Positions 29,901-40,100 of a stretch of DNA of 64,000 nt are shown here, piece after piece. Origin of the DNA: Gorsachius magnificus (lineage: Eukaryota; Chordata; Aves; Pelecaniformes; Ardeidae); NCBI GenBank assembly GCA_034008185.1, contig CM067082.1, forward strand, positions 102,295,311 through 102,359,310. The letters run 5' to 3'. Made by a program: the position numbers and the translations under genes. Under the pieces are notes generated by a model. It was not told the DNA's origin, did not search any database, and saw only the letters and a list, made by a program, of their open reading frames with translations. Positions within the stretch are counted from its first letter, which is position 1. Every line of letters begins with the position of its first letter.

Positions 29901-31850
29901 ACTTGAGCTGATGAGTCCTTGAAGGTTTCCTTGAAAATTGCACAAAATCTGCTCGGAAGGATGTGTGTCGGCTTGCATCAGGTCTAAACACGGTTCAGCG
30001 GGCTGTGGAGGTCCCAGGCAATAGGGCATTCAGAGGGCAGCGCAATGCTGGCGTTATCCGGCAGCCTGAAAATGGAAAAAGCAAAGACAGTAACAGAAGG
30101 AGCATCCAAGACATCTCCTGGGTTTGGACAGCTACTAAGTTCACCACATCCCAAGAGAAAGAACTTCCGCTCTGTCCCCTGGCTCCTACCCTTACCTCCG
30201 CCTTCCTCCTTTCCCTCAGCTTTCTTCAGTCATTTCCCTCCTGAATAGAAACTTTTGGGAGGCTTATTTCCTTGCACCTGTTTCAGATGTGATGTAACTG
30301 CGGTAATAACTCAACCACTGTTGGATGGAAGGTTACAGTTATTTCTTGGGTTTTGGTTTGTTTTTGGTTTTTTTTTTTTTATTGCATTATGGTTATATTT
30401 AAAGATGGGCCTGGATCAGAGCTGAGCAAGAGGAGCACTCCCACGGTTTGGGAAGGTCTGGAGCGGGAGTCAGGCTCCTTCATCTCAGCTGGCCTTCCTT
30501 GAGCTAAAGCGTGGATCCAAAACCCATGGTCCAAAACTGGAAAGGTTCAAACACAAGTTGTAGTGCAAATTCTGTAGGTGAGGCCAGTCTGTGGTTGTGG
30601 TGGGACAAAGCAATGTGCAAAGACTTAAATTCTGCAATAGCATGAAGTATCTTTCTGCACTCCTTGATGGGAAAGAAAACCATTAAGGAAGGTTGGGAAA
30701 GCCAGCTGCTGTCCTGCCTTCCAGAAGTAGTAAATGAGACAACACAGAGATCAAAGTTAATGGCAGTAATGTAGGACTCTGTCCCAGGAATATTGCCTAT
30801 ATGGCCTCAAACCCTCTCTGTGTATTTTAAGATCTCATGTCTTTTAGTCACAGAGAAAAACCTGTGGTTTGGTGTGATTAGATGCTTTCCCTAAAGTGAT
30901 GTTTTGGCCTCCCAGCTCTCAGAGTTGAAGATGAGCCTGTTATGGCCAACTGATAGGAGCTCCTGTGCTGCGTGGGCTGGTCAGCATTGCTGATATTGAG
31001 CCTGAAGGCTTCAACTAAACCAAGGCAGCACAGTCCTCCGAAAGCAAAGCTGCTCTGTGCCACAGGTAAAGACCAGATGAGACCAAACCAGAGTACTGGC
31101 TCATGCAATGTGCCCGAGTGATTTTGGCAGGTGATTCAGAGGCCACACTGCATGGCAATGCACCCCCCTCAAGCTCATCAAGTCCTCAGGGAGGTGGCAG
31201 TCACAGGCAGGACCACAGGCAGGTCCCAAGGGGAGGGAGTTGTACTGCACCAGCTCACACCTTCCAAAGCACTTTCCCCATCAATTTCCAATGCTTCAGA
31301 AGAAGGTAAAGAAAAGCCATCAATACCCTACAACAGGCTGCCTGTTTTGTAGTGGAGAAGAAAAATTGCCAGCCCGTTGTGGTCCAAAAGCTTAAAGCTG
31401 AAGGTTGGGTGCTGTCACTGTCTCAGTGCAGAGCTACAGCAATGAGCAAATTGAGGGCGATGCAGACTGTTCATTTTTTTTCCACCACCACCATGACAGA
31501 AAGGGACAAAAATGAGAATTCAGAGATGGCAATCCCAAAAAACTTTACAAACTCATGCTGGACAGTTTCTCTCCTGAGGTGGACGCAGGCATGTCTGTTG
31601 AGGTGATTTTACCCTCTTCTGCCTGGTCAGTGTCACCCATCTCATGTCACAGCTGAATTACAGTAACTTCAGTGTCCCCTCACTGCGATGCTGTGATCCA
31701 GTGTCACAAAGACACACCAAACCTTGCCTTAGAAAAGCTGACTGGATTACACACTTTAACCCTTACATGACAAAAAAACTTTTATTTGCCCAGCCACCAG
31801 GCCAGTGCCAGTGGTCCTCCCTGGTGTTTCCATGTTCTCTCTAGGATGTG

Positions 31851-31862
31851 GCCACCTGGTGA
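31851..31862 (-). promoter_or_regulatory. CTCF-like motif
   Basis: The + strand GCCACCTGGTGA gives TCACCAGGTGGC on the minus strand, which matches 11 of 12 positions of CCASYAGRKGGC (first base differs). It points left, toward GLI3. Confidence 0.35.
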
Positions 31863-32030
31863 GCCCACCACCCAGTGCTGCAGCCCAGGGATCCTCCTAC
31901 CGGTGCTTCTGCCACCCCTGAGTCGCATTATTTGTTTCTAGGTTCCCAGAGGGGTCAGCTGAGCCCTCTTAGCCACAGGGAACCAGCAGCTATTGTGGAG
32001 GTGGTTACCACAACGACCCCCTAATCCTGT

Positions 32031-32440
32031 TTTCCACGGCAGAGTCTCCTGTCCCATAGGTACTGCCTGAACTCTTTGTTCCCAGATGTATTACTTTTCA
32101 TTTAGCTAAATTAAAACACATTTTCTTGGATTGTGACCGTTCAGCCAGGCAATTCCGATCCCTCTGTAACAGTAAACTATCCTCGCCATTATTTACTGGG
32201 CTGCAGGTGGACAGGCTGAAACACTAGCTCTGCACGGGCTGCCCCCATTCGGCTCAATGGACTGTTGATGCTGTACAATAATGACAACTATTTCGGCGTC
32301 TGGGGAAAAGGCTATTTCATAGTTGACTCTTTCAGCTGAAATATTCAGCTCTTCTGAGATTTGGGAGCACATTTGGGATCGCTGAAGGAGTAGCATCTTT
32401 TTCTTCACAGCCTGTCTCATCGCTGCGTGATAAAAACCTC
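32031..32440. promoter_or_regulatory. Candidate enhancer-like block
   Basis: AT-balanced unique sequence with a homeodomain-like GCTAAATTAAAAC, TTATTTACTGGG, SOX-like ACAATAATGAC (about 32276) and several CATTTGG/ATTTGGG half sites. A 75-codon minus-strand frame overlaps it (32193-32420) but has no known domain. Regulatory status is a guess from motif texture. Confidence 0.22.
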
Positions 32441-32635
32441 TCCCTGCCTCCCCCTCTCCATTTCCTCTGTATGTGGAAAATCACAGATAAGAGAGGGAGA
32501 GAGAAGGAAAACAGATTTACTTCATTAGTTTATGCTTCGAGTCATGCAATGACAGAGCTGCTGAACTGACATCAACCCCTTCCCTGTTCGCCCTGCCACA
32601 GCTGCATCCTACCCTGAGCCACGTAATGTGGCCAA

Positions 32636-32690
32636 AAGGGGGAACTGAGGCACGGGAAAAATGAAAAATCAGAGTGTCACCTTCCATGCT
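32636..32690 (-). mobile_element. Possible MIR-like SINE fragment
   Basis: GGGGGAACTGAGGCACGGG and the following ATGAAAAATCAGAGTGTCAC resemble, in reverse orientation, the MIR/CORE-SINE centre in which TGCCTCAGTTTCC follows the GTGACCTTGGGCAAGTCAC segment. The piece is short and diverged, so chance similarity is possible. Confidence 0.35.
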
Positions 32691-33479
32691 AAAGCACACA
32701 GACTGCTGCGGTGAGATTTCCTTTGCAGTATAATTGCTCCGGGTACAGATAGAGGCCTAGACAACCTCTACATGCCCATTTAATGCCCTAAAGCAATTAC
32801 AGACAAATTACGTACATTAATAATTATTAGATACTTTTTTTGCCTGCTCTCTATATCCACAGCATATCCAATGTGACAACAGGATAAATACTCTTTCCAT
32901 GCAGCTCCGGTAAGGTCAGTAAACTTATCCTAGGAATGTGTTTGACTTCATTTGGGGCAGAGCTCCCCTGCAAAACTCTTAGTGCTAACGACTCCGGCTT
33001 GAGCGTGCAGGCGCACCATCTCTGTCACCCTGTGCCGCGCGGCCTGAATGCATGGCAGCCCACTGAAGAGATGACATGGTCTTTCAGACCTTCTCCTGGC
33101 TTATGGCATGGAGGAGCTGTACAAATCAGGACAATAAACCAAACCTAAAAGTGATCTGCTGAAGGCCAGGGAAGGGTGAGCCACCGGGTCAGGGAACTCA
33201 CCCTCTATCTCTGACAAGCACGTTAAGCAATTTTCCAGGAAAACCGCTCTGCTATGACCACATCTAAACCATAGCGTCAGTAAGAAACACGCAGCCTTAG
33301 AGAACGGCTTTAAAAACAGACCACACTGCATTCACTCGGCTACAGAGATGCATCATAAATGCGGAGTGTGCGGCTTACCACCTAGTTGTCTTATCCCACC
33401 GTTTATTGAATCAGAGGGTGGTGTCGTCATAGCACATGCTGCAAAGGCCAGCGGGCCACACACACGTACCTTTCTTGTG

Positions 33480-33790
33480 CACATTGCCTAAATCCCATTG
33501 ATCAATGACTTCCTGCATGGTTACTGGAATGCTGTGGGAAGAGGCACATAAAATTCCCTGCTCTCATTTAGCCCTCCTGTCAAAGCTCGGGAAGTCCTGG
33601 CCCAGCTTCAGCTACAAAAACATATGAAATATATCAGCTGAGCCTGAATGGAATAGAAACCGATGGCCAGTCCGGATATTGCTGCTATTTCGCTGAGAAG
33701 GTTTACTTCCGAAGCCAGCGCGGATGATTCATTCGAGAGCCCAGGTGCTCAGGCAATCACCAGGTACTATGGTAAAGGAGACCAAGGCCA
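33480..33790. promoter_or_regulatory. Candidate enhancer-like block with 12-bp palindrome
   Basis: CATTGATCAATG at 33496-33507 is a perfect 12-bp palindrome formed by two opposed SOX/homeodomain-type half sites. It is followed by TACTGGAATGC (TEAD-like GGAATG) and CATATGAAATAT. The composition is even and non-repetitive. Inference only. Confidence 0.28.
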
Positions 33791-34903
33791 GGCTAAAAGC
33801 AAATCACTATAAATCCACTATCTATAAGCATAACTTGCCAATGGTTAAAACACCACAAGAACGATGAAAAGCACAATTCATTTTCTAGCATTCGTACTTT
33901 TGTCTTCTTTTCACAGCTTCATCCTGGGCACTTGCGATGAAGTAACTAGAGAACTGCACAAATTGTGGAGTGGAAGCCGTATCTTGCAAAGGACTTCCAG
34001 ACTTTGATATCTGGCCTCATTTCAAACAAGAATGCAAACCAAAAATGTTCACATGCTTCTAGTGGGGGCCTGATTAAAAACAAAACAACAATGGAACGAC
34101 TACTAGTTATTGATTGCTTCAGCTTTATGGCACTTGAAAGATTTTAAAGCAACCCGAGTGCAAGAAGTTAAATGGTTAATGCCTTCAGAAAATCAGGTTC
34201 TTTATAAGACACAAACCTGAGCGCACAAAATGGAGACATGAAAAACCATTACTAACAAAAAAAAAGCACACTTCTCACTAGAAACCTACAATTTTGAGAG
34301 ATGGCTGGTGAAACTTGCACAGAATCAGACTTCACAAGAAACACTTTTGAAATAGTCTTAAAGTTGGGTTTTCCTGTTCACATTGAGCATCGTTTGCATG
34401 GGAAGAATTGCAGGGAACTGCTGACTAATAAAAGAAAAAATCATCAGCAATATCGGTTGTGATTGTAAAGTACAAATAACGATAGAAATGCCTATGTAGA
34501 TCTAAAAATCAGTAAAATACTTTGTTATGATGTTTTTAAACAAAACATGTATGTCTTTTTTCTTTATAAGCTCATGCAATTAAGTTATCATCTTATTTGG
34601 GTAGAAATATTTGTTAAAAGACAAATGCAAGACAAAACATTATTGTACAGCTGGATTAGTTTAATGGTGTATTGCAGCAGCGTGTGCATCACCGTCCTAG
34701 GAAGAAGCCTAGTCTGAAACCCCAAGTCTGTAGGGCTGGATTTCTTTTGTTGTTGTTAAAATGTTGAAAGGTGGTGCGCACTGGGACTTTCATAACAGCT
34801 TAGAAGCTCAGTGTACAAAGCTATTCATTCAGAAGTACACTTTAATAAACAACTTAGCAGTTGCCAGCCAGCACCAAAGCTGTTTAGGTTCTTTAGGCAG
34901 ATC

Positions 34904-34930
34904 AAAAAAAAAAAAAAAAAAAAAAAAAAA
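34904..34930 (+). repeat. A27 homopolymer
   Basis: Twenty-seven consecutive A. An AATAAA lies 55 nt upstream (34844-34849), which raises the idea of a retrocopy tail. No recognisable gene sequence precedes it and I found no target-site duplication. Confidence 0.95.
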
Positions 34931-36119
34931 CCATGAGAAAAGCTTCAAAAAGTTCCACCCAAGGTGTTTGCTTTTTTGTATAATCAAAGCATTGTAACTA
35001 TTTGTGTCAAAAGTATTTCCTGCATATAGAAGTGGGGATGAAAAGTACTCAAGCAATAGTGACAGAGACTTCTGGTTCTTTGAGCATGAGGCTAAAGATG
35101 GCAGAAAATGGTGGGGCTGCACTGGCTGGTGTGACACTGATGGTGTTTGTGTTGTCAAACGGGGCTTGGATCTTCCTGGTCACATTTTCTGTGTGACTTT
35201 AAATTAGCAACTCAAGGCAAGTAGAGAGGAATCTCAAATTTGGCAGAGCAAAAACGAATCAAGCTGATCTGATAATGAACTCAAAGAATGAACAATTCTT
35301 TTTCAGATGCCTACATATTAATTGTGTGAGTTGGGGTAACTGGCAAGGGGAAATGAGATAAAAAATGGCATTACCCTGGCTGAAAAACCTCCAACACCGG
35401 GATGGTGGAATCTCATCAGGAATGGAAGAAGCAATAAGACAAATGTGTTCCGGGTGCCATCGCCTTCTGGGGACTCACTGAAAGCAGGGAATCTTGAATT
35501 TGGGCGACTGCTCTCATAGAGAAAATCCAAGAGGAAACACTCAGGGCTCTCAGGATCACTCGGCCGAAGAAAAGAAAAGGCAGATTTATTCCTCCAGCAG
35601 TTGTCTTTTACACAGGAAAGAAAAAAATGTGTGTTGGTTGTTATAGGTATTTTGAGTTTGAGAAGAATATTGTTGAGGTCCCATTGATACAGTGGTGAAA
35701 CAGTCTAGCGTTTCTAAAACTAACAGCTAATACTTAGACAGCAACTGCAACACAGAAGGAGATGGCTTTACTATGGACCTCATTATGGCAGGTAACAGCT
35801 GATTGATTCCTGGGCTGGAAGTGGCTGGTTGCGTTGGGAGCATTAACTGTGGCGCGATTACATTCTGTATGAGCAAAGAGAGGAGATTTGAAAGTATTGA
35901 TTAATATACCCCGCTGTTGTAAGGAAGACTTTTCACAAAGTTTCTGAAAACAACAAGCCAAATTAGTTAGGATGCAAAATCTAATTAGAAGAAATTTGAA
36001 TGAAAATTGTGCAGGCATAATAAAAATGAAATAGTCAATCTCCCTCCCTCCGCAATCAAGCTTGGAGCTTAAGCTAAAAACTTACTTACCCAAATTCAGG
36101 AGCAGCTGGAAATTACTAA

Positions 36120-36450
36120 CTAAATAGGTAACAAAGGAAGAAAATGTATAGAATATTGATGACATTGTGAAATGCAGAAAAGCAGCGAGGGAAGCTGTGG
36201 GCCTTGATGGAGACAGTCCTTCAATGGGGAACATAAATATGTTCCCCAAATTTAGGAAGAACAAGGAGTTTAAAAAATACATTAAGAACAAAAAACAATC
36301 CTAGCAATGATAGGCAGAAATTGAAAAACTGGTAATGATGATGCAGAAAAGGTTGAAATAATTATCTTTTACTTCTGTTATTGGAAAGGTATGGCAAGGA
36401 ATTTATTTTACATGAGAAGGCAAATTATCTTCCAGTCCATTAGGAACCAG
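36120..36450 (+). mobile_element. Old CR1 LINE fragment, ORF2 internal region
   Basis: AAATACATTAAGAACAAAAA, then AATCCTAGCAATGA, TAATGATGATGCAGAAAAGG and CCATTAGGAACCAGATAA follow, in order, the CR1 ORF2 segment between endonuclease and reverse transcriptase as found in archosaur and turtle CR1 copies. Stops and indels break the frame. The same orientation as the piece at 36885-37160 suggests both come from one insertion with the central part lost. CR1 elements mobilise by target-primed reverse transcription and are usually 5' truncated, so an internal piece like this implies later deletion. Confidence 0.7.
36226..36247. repeat. Perfect 22-bp inverted repeat
   Basis: GGGGAACATA and TATGTTCCCC are exact reverse complements separated by AA, so a 10-bp stem with a 2-base centre. 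It lies inside the old CR1 fragment, so it is probably a chance product of decay. Confidence 0.9.
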
Positions 36451-36884
36451 ATAACTTTTTAAGTTCAGCAGCGTCGTCTTCTGCCTGAGAGCTGTGCCAA
36501 AGGGATCTCAAGAGGCATCCTGCAAAGAACTCTGCTTCAGAAATACCAGTCTTCAAGACACGTTTGGGCTGTAGGTAAGAGGGAAACCCCTGGGGCAATA
36601 TCCGTTTGCCCTGGGCTGGGAGCGGGAGGTGGGATGGAGAAGGGTGGGGCGAGGAGAAGTGGGGCACTGCAGCCTTGATCTCTGGCCCTGGAGTGCTGGC
36701 TGCAGCTGCAAGGGTTAAAACCTGCCAAAAAGCCACACAATAAATGGCAAAACCGCATTTGAGTGAGAGACTTTCGGAGAGGACTTTATTCGTGTCATTA
36801 CAAAGAGGATTCAGAGGCGCCTCTGTTTCTGCATGAAGGATGGAAACCGTCCCTACTAAATCTTTCTCCACCTAGCAGTGAAAG
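36451..36884. other. Sequence between two CR1 pieces
   Basis: About 430 bases, GC-rich at 36590-36700 (a purine-rich GGGAGGTGGGATGGAG stretch), with no clear CR1 similarity. Either it is unrelated DNA at a rearranged junction or a CR1 part too diverged to recognise by eye. Confidence 0.5.
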
Positions 36885-37160
36885 CCATCAAAACAGTTCA
36901 AGGAGGAGAACTCAAACCAGATCAAATGACAGAGCTGGCACCTAGTGTCAAAAAGAGGGTGAATAAATTACTTAGGCAGGTGGTGGATGGCTCCGTTTCT
37001 TGATGTTTTCATTGACTTCGGCAAGGAGACATTTCACACCACCAACTGCAGTCAGCCAAGTCACTTGGCCAGGCTCTCTGGCCTCGCCCTGGCCCATACA
37101 GAAAGATCAAAACTCCCACAGGGGATGATTCAGTGTACCTAAATTAAGCGTCTGCTTTGA
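36885..37160 (+). mobile_element. Old CR1 LINE 3' end
   Basis: GGGTGAATAAATTACTTAGG followed by CAGGTGGTGGATGGCTCC and TTCTTGATGTTTTCATTG corresponds to the CR1 ORF2 C-terminal region (the RLPREVVDAPSL-type segment). After it CTCTGGCCT, CATACAG and AGATCAAAACTCC, then GGATGATTCAGTG, follow the order of the CR1 3' tail. The copy is heavily diverged. Confidence 0.65.
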
Positions 37161-40100
37161 GTTCCCCTCCGGAGGGTCCCATCTCTCTATCCCCTCCCTC
37201 CTGCCATGATTACCAAGGGATCCCAGGGACACCAGGTGTGTGCCAGGTAAGCGACTGGGTAGCACGAAAGTCCTACCTACCCCCTGTGGGCAAATCGGTG
37301 CAACAGGTTCTCTCTTAAGGTCAGGATTCAGGCACTGGTGCAAATGATCCATGTGGCCATTTGTGCAGGTCCAGCAATGACCTATAAAATTCAGATCCTG
37401 AATGGAGCACTTGCCCCAAGCAGGTCACAAAAACCCCCACAGGCTTGAATCCATTTATAAAGTACTTGTTCAGTGTTACAGAGTGGCAACGCACAGTTTG
37501 CTTCCAGCTCAGAAATGGCTCATAGCACAGAGAAAGTGAAAAGTCATAAAGCAATCAGTACCCACCGTAAATAGGTAAACCCAGCCTTGTAAGCACTGTA
37601 GCAGGAAGAACTATTGCACCAAAAATCTGGAGTTGGACAGAGCAAGGTCTAATTGCTTTTATTTATATCCAGGTGAGAAAATCAGGTCTGTGGATTGGTC
37701 TGTGTCTTGTTTTGCTTTCAGAAGTGATGTGAAAGGACACCTTTTTTTTCTTTTTTTGCTCTTATTAGCTCTCTACCATGCATGGTCATTTTTCTCCATC
37801 CCTGCAAACACCTGTATTTCTTCCTTTACAGAGGGTTTGCCAGATGCCTTTTAATTTATTCCATCTGGCTCCTGTTAAAGTGTCATTTATCAGCTGACTT
37901 CTTCAAAATGGCTTGCTAGGGATGGGCTGCAATCCACCACTGAAGCTGGTGAAGAAGTCACAAGTGTGCAGCATTCCAGCTACCGGCTGCCCAGGTAAAA
38001 AACCTGAAAACCTCAGCAGGCCCATGCGCTGTATGAGCCAGGCTGAGGAGCTTGAGGGGGGCCGGGGGGCTGCAGGTCTCTCTAGCTCACCAGGAGTGGA
38101 AGTGAGCCCAGGTACTCCTGTTTGTAGATTGTTCTCTGTAATGAACATCTGCACATTGCAGGCAGGAGGCGCCCATTTTACGTGTAGCGCTTGGAAAGGT
38201 GGCCCCGCTCTTTCTTTTCCTCCAGTCTACACCCATTGCCTGCAAATCTCCTTTTTCTTGAGTTGCAGTTTAGTAGTGTGAAGCATACAGCTAGTCAAGG
38301 CTAAGGGCTTTGTCTCCATGCTAAAAATCTCAGTGATTTTATTCTGATCCATTTCTAAACTGGTTCAGTTAAATCACTGAAAACCCTAGCGGAAACACTT
38401 CTTCTTTGGCTGATTTCTGGTTAGTCCATCCGGATTCCCAGCCGATTAAAGCTGCACTGAAATAAGCATGGTGTAAATCCGTGCTAAGAGGAAGCAATTG
38501 GAGATTGCTCTCCTTCAGCTAAAGTGGTTTACTAGACTAGAGTTGTTCATTCATGGGAAAAAAATTCAGTGTATTCCACACACACACAAAGCGGAGAGCT
38601 GCAAAAGCGTTTTGTCCCTTATTCTTAGTCTCTCATTAAGGGCTGCTCATTGATTATTTATTTATTTATAATTTACCAACAGCAGTAAGGCGAATTGCCT
38701 CCTTGACCCCAGGTAGTTGCCAAACTTTTAGTTCAGAACCAATTTCAGTGCTACTGTAATCCCCTGAACTGGAGAGCTGGAGCAGCAGTAAAGCTGAGCC
38801 AACCTGAAACCATAGCTGCACGAATGGCGCCAATCTAATTAAGTTATGAAAAACTGTCCCTCTGGAGATGAGTCTCCTGCAGCTCCCAAGCAAAAAGGTG
38901 GAGAACATGTGAATCTGGCCACAAGCCTCAGCTGTTGACAACCCAACTTACAAAGCATCTGTACACATGCCCTTTGGGAAGAAAGATAAGTGGCACTCGG
39001 GGGAACCACACACTTGTTTAACTCTTTGTTCCGTACTCATCCAGGCAAGGAGAAAATGTTTCATATTATGCTGAATACCATCTCAGATTCTGGCAGGATT
39101 ACTTGTCAATATTATTACAGCCTCTTCAGTTACAGTGCTTCAGCAATAAAGTAGTTAGACTGGCTTTGAAATACAGAAATTCAGGCAATACAATCGCACT
39201 ATGAAAGAGCGCTCATTAGCCTTTGGCTGACCTCAAAAAATTGTGTTTCTCTCCAATTCTTCCACAAATTGCCTTTAAGGAGACCTCCTTAGTTCTACCA
39301 AGTCACAAGATTCGACTGTGTGACTCATGTTTTTTAGCCACTCTCTCACGATCACAAGGCATGCTTGCCTTTTACATGCAGCCACAATTGCTACAAGGAG
39401 GATACGTAAAAATGCACCGACAGGCTTATTAATGTAGTGGCATGTTCTTATTTGTTTGGGATTTTTTTTTCCAACCTCAGAAGTTTCATAATGAAACAGT
39501 CTTATAAAAAGTGCCACTCGTCAAGTCAAATTTTATGGCTAGGTCACTGTGAGGACTTTGTCAGATTGTGACCGGGCACGATAAAATTTCATAGCTGTGG
39601 AAGCTGAATTAAGTGTAATCAGATACTTCTGGGGGCATGAGCTGGCTCTCAAAGGGATGTGTTCTCTTGTCTGAGACAAATAGCACCACTACATGTTTCC
39701 TCCAAGATCTGACTGTTGCTGGACACAGGCCACCAAATATGTTGAACTGGTAGGTTGACTTGTATCCTTAATCTATGCTGCTGCTAACAACAGCCCCTGC
39801 AGCTGTGGAGGAGCCCTCCAGCAAAGCGCCGGGACGCAGGAGGAGAGCTCAGCTCAAGGTGCGCTTTGCCCCAACGTCATGAGTTTCAGCGCCTCCATGG
39901 TGAAGGTCCCAGATGTACCGTTTTCAGCAGAACTTGGCACAACGTGTGAAACACCTGAAATAATTACCTGCCTGCAGCGAGGCTGGAGCCAAAAGCTGCT
40001 TGGCCATTCCTCCATTCCTCTTGCACGGCAGGTGACAGGACGGAGCAGCGCCGGAGATGGGGGAAAACCCTGCCTGAAGGAACTGCGGCTTTGGTGGCAG

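Larger units (their letters stand above)
25701..32030. other. Intergenic sequence
   Basis: Mixed composition. The block at 26690-26990 is AT-rich and motif-dense and is listed separately. A CTCF-like sequence lies at 31851-31862. T-rich runs lie near 30355-30381. Nothing else is recognised: no exon chain, structural RNA or dated transposon. Confidence 0.6.
32691..36119. other. Intergenic sequence with candidate regulatory blocks
   Basis: Unique sequence. It contains a candidate block at 33480-33790, an A27 tract at 34904-34930, and a motif-dense AT-rich block at about 35700-36020 with a CTAATTAG palindrome (35981-35988), TTGATTAATATAC and GGCGCGATTACA. No coding exon or RNA gene is recognised. 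Confidence 0.55.

Noticed and set aside
32193..32420. 75-codon minus-strand frame as a small protein gene
   Set aside because: Coherent at first glance, but no start context, homolog or exon partner. The underlying DNA looks more like non-coding regulatory sequence.
34641..34930. Processed retrocopy ending in A27
   Set aside because: The AATAAA is 55 nt from the tract, farther than usual. No coding sequence is recognised and no target-site duplication was found. CR1 rarely mobilises mRNAs in birds.
36226..36247. Hairpin as a regulatory or RNA element
   Set aside because: It lies inside an old CR1 fragment and has only a 2-base loop, so chance is the simpler explanation.
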